Of a stretch of DNA of 41,269 bases, positions 33,642 through 41,269 are shown in pieces (the first letter of the stretch is position 1; each line of letters begins with the position of its first letter). The notes beneath the pieces were generated by a model. The model had not been told where the DNA came from, searched no databases, and saw only the letters and a program-made list of their open reading frames with translations. Where the stretch lies: positions 3,491 to 44,759 of the forward strand of contig NZ_LJGW01000271.1 of the NCBI RefSeq assembly GCF_001751255.1. Direction: 5' to 3'. Both the position numbers and the translations under genes were made by a program. Source of the DNA: Streptomyces nanshensis (GTDB taxonomy: Bacteria > Actinomycetota > Actinomycetes > Streptomycetales > Streptomycetaceae).

Positions 33642-34883
33642 TTACGGGAGTTCGTACGCGGCCTCGCCGCTGACCGGCGGGCACGGGGACGCGTCCGGTG
33701 CGCGGGTGAGCAGTTCGCATCCGTTCGCGCCGACGAGCGCGGTGTCCGACACGACGTATCCGGTGGGCAGTTCGACCCACGACATGAGGTGGAAGACCAT
33801 CCCGGGCCGTACGCGGGTGCCGCCTCCGGCGCGGATCCCCAGCACCGGTCCGCCGCCCACCCAGCTCGGCGGGAATCCGGCGCCGGTGAGATAGCCGCAG
33901 TGGTGACGGCGCGGCCGACGCCCGGTGACCTCCGCGACGGCGCCCGCCCATGCCGCGAACACCTCGCCGGTCCGCGCACCGGGAACGAGCGCCTCACGCG
34001 CGGCCGCGAGCCCGGCGTACGCGCCCTCGGCCGCCTCCCGCGCTCCCGGCGGCGGCTCGGCGCAGTAGAGCGTGCGGCTCATCGGCGCGTGGTATCGCCG
34101 TACGCAGCCGGAGAGTTCGACGAACAGCCCCTCCCCCGTAACGATCCGGTGGTCGCCCCACGTGACGTGTTCCTGTCCCAGCCTGCGGGTGGAGCGGATG
34201 AGCGGTACGAAGCCGGGCTGTGCTCCTCCGGCCTCGGTCATCGCGCGCTGGGCCTGTGCGGCGACGGTGCGTTCGCTGACCCCGACGTCCGCGGCGGCCA
34301 GCGCGGCCCGCATCGCGACGCCCGAGATCGCGGCTGCCCGCCGTACAAGAGCCGTCTCCGCGGGCGACTTGACCCTGCGCAGCCGCGCGGGGAGCGCCGA
34401 GCAGTCCGCCCACTCCAGTTCGGGACGGAGGCTGCGGATCCGGGCGAGCACGGCGGGCGGGAAGGCCATCGACTGCTCTTCCACGCCGACCGTTCCCCCG
34501 TCGGGGCAGGCGCGCCGCAGCTCGCGGGCCACGACGCGCGCCGGGTCGCGCCCGTCCCCGTACGGCGCATGGCGTGCGTGCGGCACCTGCTCGCGCAGCG
34601 TGTGCCGCTCCATGCTGCGCGCGACGAGGACCGGCGCACCGCTGCGCGGAAGCACGAGCAGCGTGAAGGCGAAGTGCCCGAGGTGGTCGAGTCCCAGCAG
34701 ATAGTGGATGTTCTCCGGGCTGGTGAGCGCCAGGGCCGTCAGACCGCGGCGGCGCATGGCCCTGCGCAGGGCGGCCGTGCGCTCCGCGTACTCGGCGGCG
34801 GGGACCGGGGGCACGGGCGCTTCGGCACCGGTGGCGCCGGGCGGGGAGTCACCGGCCGAACGGGCCAGGAGGTCGGCTGTCAT
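33642..34883 (-). CDS. M24 (pita-bread fold) peptidase-like protein, ectoine-hydrolase-like
   Basis: A 413-aa protein with an N-terminal creatinase-type domain (about 30-165; TSPENIHYLLGLDHLGHF) and a C-terminal pita-bread domain. The usual five metal ligands (D, D, H, E, E) are not all kept: the first aspartate region reads VELSGCVRRYHAPMSRT, and the last glutamate regions read HLMSWVELPTG and VVSDTALV. The same YH.P..RT and FH.M phrases occur in ectoine hydrolases, so it is probably an amide hydrolase acting on a small cyclic or amino-acid compound, not an aminopeptidase. The 72-base gap to the divergent LysR gene has no ribosome binding site for this ATG, suggesting a leaderless message. 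Confidence 0.87.
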   Translation of the reverse strand: MTADLLARSAGDSPPGATGAEAPVPPVPAAEYAERTAALRRAMRRRGLTALALTSPENIHYLLGLDHLGHFAFTLLVLPRSGAPVLVARSMERHTLREQVPHARHAPYGDGRDPARVVARELRRACPDGGTVGVEEQSMAFPPAVLARIRSLRPELEWADCSALPARLRRVKSPAETALVRRAAAISGVAMRAALAAADVGVSERTVAAQAQRAMTEAGGAQPGFVPLIRSTRRLGQEHVTWGDHRIVTGEGLFVELSGCVRRYHAPMSRTLYCAEPPPGAREAAEGAYAGLAAAREALVPGARTGEVFAAWAGAVAEVTGRRPRRHHCGYLTGAGFPPSWVGGGPVLGIRAGGGTRVRPGMVFHLMSWVELPTGYVVSDTALVGANGCELLTRAPDASPCPPVSGEAAYELP

Positions 34884-34942
34884 GGCGCCAGTGTGGGCGG
34901 CCCGTCCCCCGCACGACCAGCGACGATTTCCGATGCCGGCCG

Positions 34943-34956
34943 TTAGCGTGACTACA
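34943..34956 (+). promoter_or_regulatory. Candidate leaderless start for the LysR gene
   Basis: TTAGCGT (34943-34949) lies seven bases before the ATG at 34956, the distance typical of a -10 box whose transcript begins at the start codon. No ribosome binding site precedes the ATG. The 72-base gap is shared with the divergent M24 gene and should hold the LysR binding site, but no firm T-N11-A dyad stands out. Confidence 0.4.
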
Positions 34957-35870
34957 TGGTCTACGAGGTGCGGCGGCTGCGGCTGCTGAGGGAACTGGCC
35001 TCACACGGCACGATCGCCGCCACGGCCGAGGCGTGCTCCCTGACCCCGTCCGCGGTCTCGCAGCAACTGTCGCTGCTGGAACGGGAGGTGGGCACCGCGC
35101 TGCTGGTACGCGAGGGGCGGGGCGTGATCCTCACCGAGGCGGCCCGCGTCCTGGTCGCGTCCACCGAACGTGTACTGGCGGAGCTCGAACGGGCGCGCGC
35201 CGACGTCTCCGCGCTCACCAGCACCGTGCGCGGCACGGTGCGGCTCAGCAGCTTCCCCAGCGCCGCCGTCGCGCTGGCCGCACCGGCGATCGCCGCCTGC
35301 CGCGCGGCACATCCGGATCTGCGCGTACTGCTGGACGAGCGCGAACCGGAGGAGTCCGTACGCGGTCTGCGCCAGCACGCGTGCGATGTGGCGCTGGTCT
35401 ACGAGTACAACCTGCTGCCGCGGCTGCCCGACGACGGGGTGCGTCTGCGGACGCTGCTTCGGGAACCGCTGGTGACCGCGCTGCCGCCGGACGAGTCTCC
35501 GGCACCGGAGGGCGCACCGCTCGCGCTGGCGGATCTGCGCGAGAAGCCGTGGATCGCGCCGCACAGCGACAACGCCCTGCGGACGGTGCTCGAACGCGCC
35601 TGCCAGCAGGCCGGGTTCGAGCCCCGGCTCGACTACACCAGCGACGACTACACCGTCATCCTGTCGCTGGTCGAGGCGGGCCTGGGCGTCTCCCTGATCC
35701 CCCGGCTCGTCGCCGGACCGCTCTCCACCGATGTACGGCTGTGCGAGGTCGCCGGTCTGCGGCTGACGCGGACGATATCCGTGGCCGTACGGGCGGGGGC
35801 GGCGCGCGACCCGGCGATCGCCGCGGTGACGGCCGCGCTGACCGATGCCGCCGCTCCGCCGGCCCCGTGA
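34956..35870 (+). CDS. LysR-family transcriptional regulator
   Basis: A 304-aa LysR-type regulator. The N-terminal winged helix-turn-helix is clear: RLLRELASHGTIAATAEACS followed by LTPSAVSQQLSLLEREVG. A helical linker precedes the two-lobe ligand-binding domain from about residue 90 (TVRGTVRLSSFPSAAVALAA). The length is typical. It is transcribed divergently from the M24 hydrolase-like gene and probably controls it, as LysR proteins usually regulate the divergent gene. The 3' end abuts the convergent Dps gene with only 15 bases between. The effector is unknown. Confidence 0.94.
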   Translation: MVYEVRRLRLLRELASHGTIAATAEACSLTPSAVSQQLSLLEREVGTALLVREGRGVILTEAARVLVASTERVLAELERARADVSALTSTVRGTVRLSSFPSAAVALAAPAIAACRAAHPDLRVLLDEREPEESVRGLRQHACDVALVYEYNLLPRLPDDGVRLRTLLREPLVTALPPDESPAPEGAPLALADLREKPWIAPHSDNALRTVLERACQQAGFEPRLDYTSDDYTVILSLVEAGLGVSLIPRLVAGPLSTDVRLCEVAGLRLTRTISVAVRAGAARDPAIAAVTAALTDAAAPPAP

Positions 35871-35885
35871 CGGCGGCCGCGGGGC

Positions 35886-36491
35886 TCAGGCCCGTACGAG
35901 AGGTGTGTCCACCAAGTGCTCGGCCACGAACCAGGCTTGGAGTTCGTTGGTGCGGATCACCTCGGAGACCAGCAGGTCGTTGGTGCCGTCGTCGCCCAGG
36001 TCCGCGGTGCGTGCGGCGGCGTCGTGGCAGTCCGTGAGGATCGTCTCGTGCGACTCCAGCAGACGGGAGAGCATCGCCGGTACTTCCTCGGCACCGTTGG
36101 GGGGACGCGGAATGGTCGTGATCTCCGCGACATGACGGGGGTCGCCGACGGCGACGCCGCCGAGCGTCTGCACCCGCTCCGCCACGCTGTCCACCAGCTC
36201 CACCTGCTCGCCGGCGTGCTTGTCCAGCAGCAGATGCAGTTGGTAGAAGGTCGCTCCGCGCATCAGCCAGTGGTGCTTCTTGTAGTGGCTGTAGAGGATC
36301 TGCATGTTGGCCAAAATCCTGTTGAGCCGCTCGCACGAGTACATGCGGGTCTCGTACGAGAGACCCACCGGGAAGTTCCGTACGCTCCCGAACTCCTGGA
36401 CCTCGACCCCGTGTTGATGCAGCCAGGGCTGACTTCCGTTGGACGAGCTTCCGTTGGACGAGAACGATGAGTGCTTCTTCGCGGTTCTCAC
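35886..36491 (-). CDS. Dps-family ferritin-like DNA-binding/iron storage protein
   Basis: A 201-aa Dps-like protein, which oxidises and stores iron and protects DNA as a dodecamer. The ferroxidase region reads KKHHWLMRGATFYQLHLLLD followed by KHAGE, with the histidine, aspartate and glutamate of the inter-subunit site in order. The core is about residues 45-195. The N-terminal 45 residues form a Ser/Asn/Lys-rich tail, perhaps binding DNA, and include SSNGS repeats from a 15-bp DNA duplication. GTG at 36491 is preceded by GGAGG. It stands between the LysR gene and a long gap, so it is probably monocistronic and stress-controlled. Confidence 0.94.
   Translation of the reverse strand: MRTAKKHSSFSSNGSSSNGSQPWLHQHGVEVQEFGSVRNFPVGLSYETRMYSCERLNRILANMQILYSHYKKHHWLMRGATFYQLHLLLDKHAGEQVELVDSVAERVQTLGGVAVGDPRHVAEITTIPRPPNGAEEVPAMLSRLLESHETILTDCHDAAARTADLGDDGTNDLLVSEVIRTNELQAWFVAEHLVDTPLVRA
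36433..36462 (-). repeat. Perfect 15-bp tandem repeat inside the Dps gene
   Basis: CTTCCGTTGGACGAG is present at 36433-36447 and 36448-36462. On the coding strand it yields repeated SSNGS units in the N-terminal tail of the Dps protein. The 15-base unit keeps the frame, so tail length may vary between strains. Confidence 0.95.
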
Positions 36492-37003
36492 GATGTCCTA
36501 CCTCCGACGCCGTAGCGGTACGGCCGGCAGGCAGAGGCTGTGTCTCCGCCCGTGACCCGATGCCTCGGACCCTATGAGCGAGGACCGTGCTCCGCATGTC
36601 CAGTCCCCCCGGGGTCTCCCGGACCCGGCGGGGGCGAGCGGTCCACGTCCTCGGCGTACGCGGCGACGGGGCGCCCGCGGGGCACACGCACACCTCGTCC
36701 ATTCGGCCTCGCGGAACACCGCCCCCGCGCTCGCGGCCATACGTGTGCGACGCCGGGCACGACGCCGCACCGGTCACGCCCGGTGAGGGGCGAGGCGGCG
36801 GGCGGGGCGCGGCGGGGCCGCGAGAGCGCATACTCGGCACCTTGCATGTGCCAGGCGAGTGCGAGTGGCCACACCGTAGGTGCAAGGCGAAATGATCGGT
36901 GTTCCTCTTGTCTGATCCTCCAACCAGGGTGCCGGAAAAGGTCGTCGTTTCTGTGGTGTGAGCCACTCGTCCTGGCCATGACCAGCTTGCTTGACTGACT
37001 GTC
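36492..37003. other. 512-base intergenic region
   Basis: No convincing gene is seen on either strand. The first part (36492-36835) is plain GC-rich DNA and should contain the Dps promoter. From 36840 the composition becomes less GC-rich: CCTTGCA (36840-36846) and TGCAAGG (36881-36887) form a 7-bp inverted repeat 34 bases apart, a possible operator for the molybdenum hydroxylase operon starting at 37004. No ribosome binding site precedes that ATG, and no firm promoter boxes are visible. Confidence 0.5.
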
Positions 37004-37825
37004 ATGGACCAGAACACGGTGCTGGAGATACGTGACGCCAGGCATCCCTCGCCCTGGCGGCCTGGCGACGCCTGGCTGGGCGGCGGCACGTACCTGTTCT
37101 CCGAACCGCAGCCGCACCTGCGGCGGTTGGTGGATCTGAGCCGGACCGGCTGGACTCCGGTGCGGCTCCTCGCCGACGGCTCGACGGAGATCGCCGCCAC
37201 CTGTACCGTCGCTCAGCTCTCGCGCTTCGCGAAGGGGCTCACGGCCGCGGCGGCGCCCCTGTTCGAGCAGTGCTGCCGGGCGTTCCTCGCCTCGTTCAAG
37301 ATCTGGAACATGGCCACGGTCGGCGGGAATCTCTGCAACGCCCTCCCCGCGGGGCCGATGATCTCGCTCACGGCGTCCCTGGACGGCGAGTGCCTGCTGC
37401 TGGCCCAGGACGGCGCACGCCGCCGGGTACGCGTCGCGGACTTCGTGACCGGCGCGGGCCGAAAGGTGCTGGCCGAGGGAGAGTTGCTGCGCTCCGTCAC
37501 ACTGCCGTCCGGCGCGCTCGCCCGTCGTACGGCGTTCCGGCAGGCGTCCCTGTACGGGCTGGGCCGCTCGGGGGCGCTGGTCATCGGAACACGGGACCCG
37601 GTCGACGGTTCCTTCGCGGTCACCGTCACCGCCGCCACGGTCCGGCCGGTCCGGCTGTGGTTCCCGCTGCCGCCCGCGGCCGGGGCCCTGCGCGCCGCCG
37701 TCGACGCGGCCGTCGCCGATGACGAGTGGTACGACGACATCCACGGACTGCCGCAGTGGCGCCGTCACATGACCTTGCGGTTCGCGGAGGAGATCCGGCA
37801 GGAACTGGAAGGGACGGCACGATGA
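37004..37825 (+). CDS. FAD-binding subunit of a xanthine-dehydrogenase-family molybdenum hydroxylase
   Basis: A 273-aa FAD subunit (CoxM/HcrB type) that passes electrons from the iron-sulfur clusters to the final acceptor. The two FAD loops are visible: WLGGGTYLF (24-32) and MATVGGNLCNALPAGP (103-118). The C-terminal lobe follows from about residue 155. Its length is normal for a separate subunit. The TGA overlaps the ATG of the large subunit gene, so both are made in step. The substrate is not predictable; the family hydroxylates purines, nicotinate-like rings, aldehydes or CO. Confidence 0.92.
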   Translation: MDQNTVLEIRDARHPSPWRPGDAWLGGGTYLFSEPQPHLRRLVDLSRTGWTPVRLLADGSTEIAATCTVAQLSRFAKGLTAAAAPLFEQCCRAFLASFKIWNMATVGGNLCNALPAGPMISLTASLDGECLLLAQDGARRRVRVADFVTGAGRKVLAEGELLRSVTLPSGALARRTAFRQASLYGLGRSGALVIGTRDPVDGSFAVTVTAATVRPVRLWFPLPPAAGALRAAVDAAVADDEWYDDIHGLPQWRRHMTLRFAEEIRQELEGTAR

Positions 37826-40599
37826 GGGTCGACGTCAACGGACGGCCCTTCGAGGAGGAGCCGCGGCCGGGCCAGTGTCTGCGCACCTATCTGCGGGAGC
37901 GCGGCTGGTTCGGGGTGAAGAAGGGCTGCGACGCGGGGGACTGCGGCGCGTGCACGGTGCATGTGGACGGCGAACCGGTGCACAGTTGCCTCTATCCCGC
38001 CTTCCGCGCCGACGGCCGCTCGGTCACCACCGTCGAGGGCCTGGCCACGCCGGACGGCGAACTCCACCCCGTACAACGGAAGTTCCTGGACGCCCAGGGC
38101 TTCCAGTGCGGTTTCTGCACAGCCGGCTTCATGATGACGACCGCGGCGCTCGACGACGGCCAACTCGCGGATCTGCCCCGTGCGTTCAAGGGCAACCTGT
38201 GCCGCTGTACGGGCTACCGTGCGATCGAGGACGCGGTGCGCGGCGTCCGTCATGCCGAGGCGCCGGACTCCGGCGAGTCCGTGGGCCGCAACCTCCCCGC
38301 GCCCGCGGGGCCGCAGGTCGTGACCGGCACCGCCCGCTACACCTTCGACATCGACGTCCCCGGCCTGCTGCACATGAAGTTGCTGCGCTCCCCGCACGCC
38401 CACGCCCGCATCACCGCCGTCGACACCTCCGCCGCTCTCCGCGTTCCGGGCGTGCACGCGGTCCTCACCCACCACGACGCGCCTGAGCGGCACTTCTCCA
38501 CCGCCCGCCACGAGCGCGCCACGGAGGACCCCGACGACACCCGCGTCCTGGACGACACCGTCCGCTACATCGGACAGCGGGTCGCGGCCGTCGTCGCGGA
38601 CAGCGAAGCCGCCGCCGAGGAGGGCTGCCGCCGCGTCGAGGTGACCTACGAGGTGCTGCCCGCCGTTCTCGACCCGGAGGAGGCGATGCGGCCGGGGGCG
38701 CCCGTCGTCCACGACAAGGACGCGGCCACGGCCCGGATCTCACGCCCGTACGACAACGTCGTCGGTGAGGCGCACGGCGAGATCGGCGACGTCGAGGCGG
38801 GATTCGCCGAGGCCGACGAGGTGTACGAGGGCGTCTACCGCACCCAGCGCGTCCAGCACGCCAGTCTGGAGACGCACGGCGCGGTGGCCTGGCTCGAGGA
38901 CGGCGACCGCCTCCACGTCCGCTCCAGCACCCAGACCCCGTTCCTGACCCGCCGTGCCCTGTGCGCGCTGTACGACCTTCCGCACGACCGGGTACGCGTC
39001 GTTGCGGGACGGGTCGGCGGCGGTTTCGGCGGCAAGCAGGAGATGCTCGTCGAGGACGTCGTCGCCCTCGCGGTCCTGCGGCTGCGCCGCCCGGTGAAGC
39101 TGGAGTACACGCGCGCGGAGCAGTTCCACGGGGCGACCACCCGGCATCCGTTCACGATCCGGGTGAAGGCCGGCGCCCGCCTCGACGGCAGGCTGACCGC
39201 GCTCCAGTTGCGGGTCGTCTCCGACACCGGCGCGTACGGCAACCACGGGCCGGCGGTCATGTTCCACAGCGTCGGCGAGTCCATGGCGGTGTACCGCGCC
39301 CCGCACAAGAAGGTCGACGCCTTCTCCGTCTACACCCACACCGTCCCGGCCGGGGCCTTCCGCGGCTACGGACTCGGCCAGGTCATGTTCGCCACCGAGT
39401 CGGCCCTGGACGAACTCGCCCGTCGACTCGGCATGGACTCCCTGGAGTTCAAGGCGAGGAACGTCATCGGCCCGGATGAGCCGATGGTCACCGCCGACGG
39501 CGAGGAAGAGGATCTGCACATCGCCAGCTACGGCCTCGACCAGTGCCTGGGCATCGTCCGCCGCGCGGAGGCGCAGCCCGCGGACGCGGTGGGCGAACCC
39601 GCCCCGGACGGCTGGCTGGTGGGCGAGGGCGCCGCACTGGCGATGATCGCGACCGGTCCGCCCGGCGGTCACATCGCCGACGTCAAGGCCGCCCTGCTGC
39701 CCGACGGCACCTTCGATCTGGCCGTCGGCACCGCCGAGTTCGGCAACGGGACGACGACCGTCCACCGGCAGATCGCGGCCGGCGAACTCGGCACCACCGT
39801 CGACCGGATCACCGTCCGCCAGTCCGACACCGACATCGTCCGGCACGACACCGGCGCCTTCGCCTCCACCGGCGTCGTGGTCGCGGGCAAGGCCACCCTG
39901 CGCGCCTCCCGCGCCCTGGCCGACCTGCTCCTCGACTTCGCCGCCGCCCATCTGCGTACCGACCGCTCCGGCTGCCGGCTCACCGAGGAAGCGGTGCTCC
40001 ATCCCGGCGGCCGGCTTCCCCTCAAGGAGATGTACGACGCCGCCCGCGCCGTCGGCGTCTCCTTCGCCTCCGACGGGCACTTCGGCGGCACTCCCCGCTC
40101 GGTCGCCTTCAACGCGCAGTGGTTCCGGCTCGCCGTCGACCCCGGCACCGGTGAGATCCGGATACTGCGCAGCGTGCACGCCGCCGACGCGGGCACGGTC
40201 ATGAACCCCATGCAGTGCCGGGGCCAGATCGAGGGCGGCATCGCCCAGGGCCTGGGCGCGACCCTCTTCGAGAACGTACGCATCGATGCGCACGGCGCGG
40301 TGGAAACGGCGGCGTTCCGCCGCTACCGGCTCCCCCAGTACGCCGATGTCCCGCGCACCGAGGTCCACTTCATGGAAACGGCGGACGCGATCGGTCCGCT
40401 CGGCGCCAAATCGATGAGCGAGAGCCCGTTCAATCCCGTCGCCCCGGCCTTCGCGAACGCGCTGCGGGACGCGACCGGCGTCCGCTTCACCCGGCTCCCC
40501 CTGACCCGTGACCGGGTATGGCTGGCCCTCCGCGAAGCGGGCGTGGGCGTGACGGACCGGTCCAGGACGGAGCAGCGCGGGCCGGGCAGCTCCCCGTAG
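37822..40599 (+). CDS. Fused [2Fe-2S] and molybdopterin subunit of a xanthine-dehydrogenase-family enzyme
   Basis: A 925-aa protein joining two subunits that are often separate. Residues 1-155 bind two [2Fe-2S] clusters: Cys36, Cys41, Cys44 and Cys56, then Cys96, Cys99, Cys127 and Cys129. From about 165 ([20 protein letters not shown]) follows the molybdopterin part, with [24 protein letters not shown] and, near the end, the catalytic glutamate in [10 protein letters not shown], where family members usually read GVGE. The enzyme should work with the FAD subunit encoded upstream. No XdhC/CoxF-type maturation gene is in the window. The order iron-sulfur then molybdenum, with FAD separate, differs from xanthine dehydrogenase of animals. 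Confidence 0.92.
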   Translation: MRVDVNGRPFEEEPRPGQCLRTYLRERGWFGVKKGCDAGDCGACTVHVDGEPVHSCLYPAFRADGRSVTTVEGLATPDGELHPVQRKFLDAQGFQCGFCTAGFMMTTAALDDGQLADLPRAFKGNLCRCTGYRAIEDAVRGVRHAEAPDSGESVGRNLPAPAGPQVVTGTARYTFDIDVPGLLHMKLLRSPHAHARITAVDTSAALRVPGVHAVLTHHDAPERHFSTARHERATEDPDDTRVLDDTVRYIGQRVAAVVADSEAAAEEGCRRVEVTYEVLPAVLDPEEAMRPGAPVVHDKDAATARISRPYDNVVGEAHGEIGDVEAGFAEADEVYEGVYRTQRVQHASLETHGAVAWLEDGDRLHVRSSTQTPFLTRRALCALYDLPHDRVRVVAGRVGGGFGGKQEMLVEDVVALAVLRLRRPVKLEYTRAEQFHGATTRHPFTIRVKAGARLDGRLTALQLRVVSDTGAYGNHGPAVMFHSVGESMAVYRAPHKKVDAFSVYTHTVPAGAFRGYGLGQVMFATESALDELARRLGMDSLEFKARNVIGPDEPMVTADGEEEDLHIASYGLDQCLGIVRRAEAQPADAVGEPAPDGWLVGEGAALAMIATGPPGGHIADVKAALLPDGTFDLAVGTAEFGNGTTTVHRQIAAGELGTTVDRITVRQSDTDIVRHDTGAFASTGVVVAGKATLRASRALADLLLDFAAAHLRTDRSGCRLTEEAVLHPGGRLPLKEMYDAARAVGVSFASDGHFGGTPRSVAFNAQWFRLAVDPGTGEIRILRSVHAADAGTVMNPMQCRGQIEGGIAQGLGATLFENVRIDAHGAVETAAFRRYRLPQYADVPRTEVHFMETADAIGPLGAKSMSESPFNPVAPAFANALRDATGVRFTRLPLTRDRVWLALREAGVGVTDRSRTEQRGPGSSP

Positions 40600-40601
40600 A
40601 A

Positions 40602-40637
40602 CCGGAGGCGCTCAATCCCCCGGAGGCGCTCAATCCC
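40602..40637. repeat. Perfect 18-bp tandem duplication covering the cyanase 3' end
   Basis: CCGGAGGCGCTCAATCCC is present at 40602-40619 and 40620-40637. The second copy contains the last codons and stop of the cyanase gene (minus strand); the first copy repeats the same bases just after the stop. It fills the short gap between convergent genes. Confidence 0.95.
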
Positions 40638-41076
40638 ACTGGTACGGAAGGTATTTGCCGTCGAGGGTGATCACGACCCGGTCGCCCGCGGGGTCGGGGA
40701 CGCGCTGCACGTCGAGCCGGAAGTTGATCGCGCTCATGATGCCGTCGCCGCACTGCTCGTGGATCAGCTCCTTGACGGTCGGCCCGTAGACCTGGACGAC
40801 CTCGTAGAGCCGGTAGATCGTGGGGTCGACGGGGACGGCCGCGTCGAGGGCGCCCCGGGTCGGCTGGAGCTGGAAGGCGAGGGCCGCGTCGTCGCCGAGT
40901 TCGAGGAGTGCCGCCGCTGTGGCCGCCTCGTCCTTGCCCATCGGGTGCTGGCCGAGCAGCGCAGCCGTGGTCCAGGCGAGCGGTTTGCCGACGGCTTCGG
41001 CCAGTTGCTCCCATGTGACACCCGTCTTCACCTTGGCCTGACGTACGGCTTCGGCGGCTTCCTGCTTGCTCAGCAT
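40630..41076 (-). CDS. cynS: Cyanate hydratase (cyanase)
   Basis: A 148-aa cyanase, decomposing cyanate with bicarbonate to ammonia and CO2. The three catalytic residues are Arg89 and Glu92 in YRLYEVVQVYG and Ser115 in DGIMSAINF, all at a constant offset of seven from the E. coli enzyme (96, 99, 122). The C-terminal dimer region ends with ITLDGKYLPYQWD, as expected. The N-terminal helical domain (about 1-75) is complete. The ATG at 41076 follows a GGGAGA-like site on its strand. No carbonic anhydrase or cyanate transporter gene is visible beside it, but the next gene upstream on this strand is cut by the window edge. Confidence 0.96.
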   Translation of the reverse strand: MLSKQEAAEAVRQAKVKTGVTWEQLAEAVGKPLAWTTAALLGQHPMGKDEAATAAALLELGDDAALAFQLQPTRGALDAAVPVDPTIYRLYEVVQVYGPTVKELIHEQCGDGIMSAINFRLDVQRVPDPAGDRVVITLDGKYLPYQWD

Positions 41077-41125
41077 GTGTGTCTCCCTCGATGGCGGTTG
41101 AGGCAGGAGGTCGGCTTGGCAGGGC

Positions 41126-41163
41126 GTGTTCCGGACGGGGCCGGCCGGTCCCGTCCGGAACAC
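41126..41163 (-). terminator. Perfect 14-bp-stem hairpin between the partial gene and cyanase
   Basis: GTGTTCCGGACGGG (41126-41139) and CCCGTCCGGAACAC (41150-41163) pair fully around a 10-base loop. Reading the minus strand it comes 25 bases after the stop of the partial gene and 50 bases before the cyanase start, so it should end the upstream transcript, or act as a partial stop within an operon. Confidence 0.78.
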
Positions 41164-41188
41164 CGCCTGGTCTGCCGGCGGTTGCGCC

Positions 41189-41269
41189 TTACGTCTCGCT
41201 CGCATTGACGGAGTAGGCGTGGGCGCCGGCGTCGGCGAGGCCGGTGCCGTCGGTGATCAGGTACTCCTC
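41189..41269 (-). CDS. C-terminal fragment of an unrecognised protein
   Basis: The last 26 codons and stop of a gene that begins beyond the window. The visible tail is acidic and ends in AHAYSVNASET. It is too short to assign a family. It is on the same strand as cyanase and 112 bases upstream of it; a strong hairpin separates the two. Confidence 0.5.
   Translation of the reverse strand, partial: EEYLITDGTGLADAGAHAYSVNASET

Noticed and set aside
36540..36998. Possible gene or pseudogene in the gap between Dps and the molybdenum hydroxylase
   Set aside because: The frames are Pro/Arg/Cys-rich without motifs or ribosome binding site on either strand.
37626..40368. Long minus-strand frames under the molybdenum hydroxylase genes
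   Set aside because: They are shadows of the plus-strand genes, which carry all eight iron-sulfur cysteines and the molybdopterin motifs.

Overview
The window is very GC-rich DNA with dense, same-strand operons, GTG starts, ATGA stop/start overlaps and many regulators of the GntR, PucR, LacI and LysR families. This is typical of a Streptomyces-like actinomycete. I see no rRNA, tRNA, CRISPR array or insertion sequence. Almost every gene is catabolic, transport-related or regulatory, so this reads as an accessory region for the breakdown of small organic molecules.

Region 1 (1-14454) is a flavin-dependent catabolic cluster. A truncated FAD enzyme and an aldehyde dehydrogenase lie on the minus strand, divergent from a GntR/FCD regulator. 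Then follow, on the plus strand, an ApbE-like flavin transferase and a flavin reductase; an SsuA/NMT1-type ABC importer with an alpha/beta hydrolase, a carboxymuconolactone-decarboxylase-like protein and an SDR; and, after a hairpin, a separate operon of an alpha/beta-hydrolase-fold protein lacking its serine, a luciferase-like (LLM) monooxygenase, a 4-oxalocrotonate tautomerase and a second SDR. A second GntR/FCD gene closes the region on the minus strand. Three promoter regions here share the rare motif GTTTAnCAT, suggesting one regulon.

Region 2 (14635-27013) is an HMG-CoA-centred catabolic operon: a GAF-PucR regulator, degradative class II HMG-CoA reductase, a hydantoinase/acetone-carboxylase-like A and B pair, a CaiB-type CoA transferase, an enoyl-CoA hydratase and HMG-CoA lyase. 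A convergent aldehyde dehydrogenase follows. No biotin-dependent carboxylase and no mevalonate-pathway biosynthetic gene is present. A reasonable inference is that a branched (isoprenoid-like) acid or ketone is oxidised by region 1 enzymes and funnelled through HMG-CoA to acetyl-CoA and acetoacetate.

Region 3 (27278-35870) has a small hypothetical gene, a LacI repressor divergent from a RidA - MFS transporter - fumarylacetoacetate-hydrolase-like - PuuE-like deacetylase operon with a clear LacI-type operator, then a mandelate-racemase-subgroup enolase enzyme, an ectoine-hydrolase-like M24 protein and a divergent LysR regulator. The enzyme mix suggests breakdown of a nitrogen-containing acid. 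Region 4 (35886-41269) holds a Dps protein, a two-gene molybdenum hydroxylase (FAD subunit plus a fused iron-sulfur/molybdenum subunit), cyanase, and the tail of an unrecognised gene. Several perfect short tandem duplications are scattered through the window.
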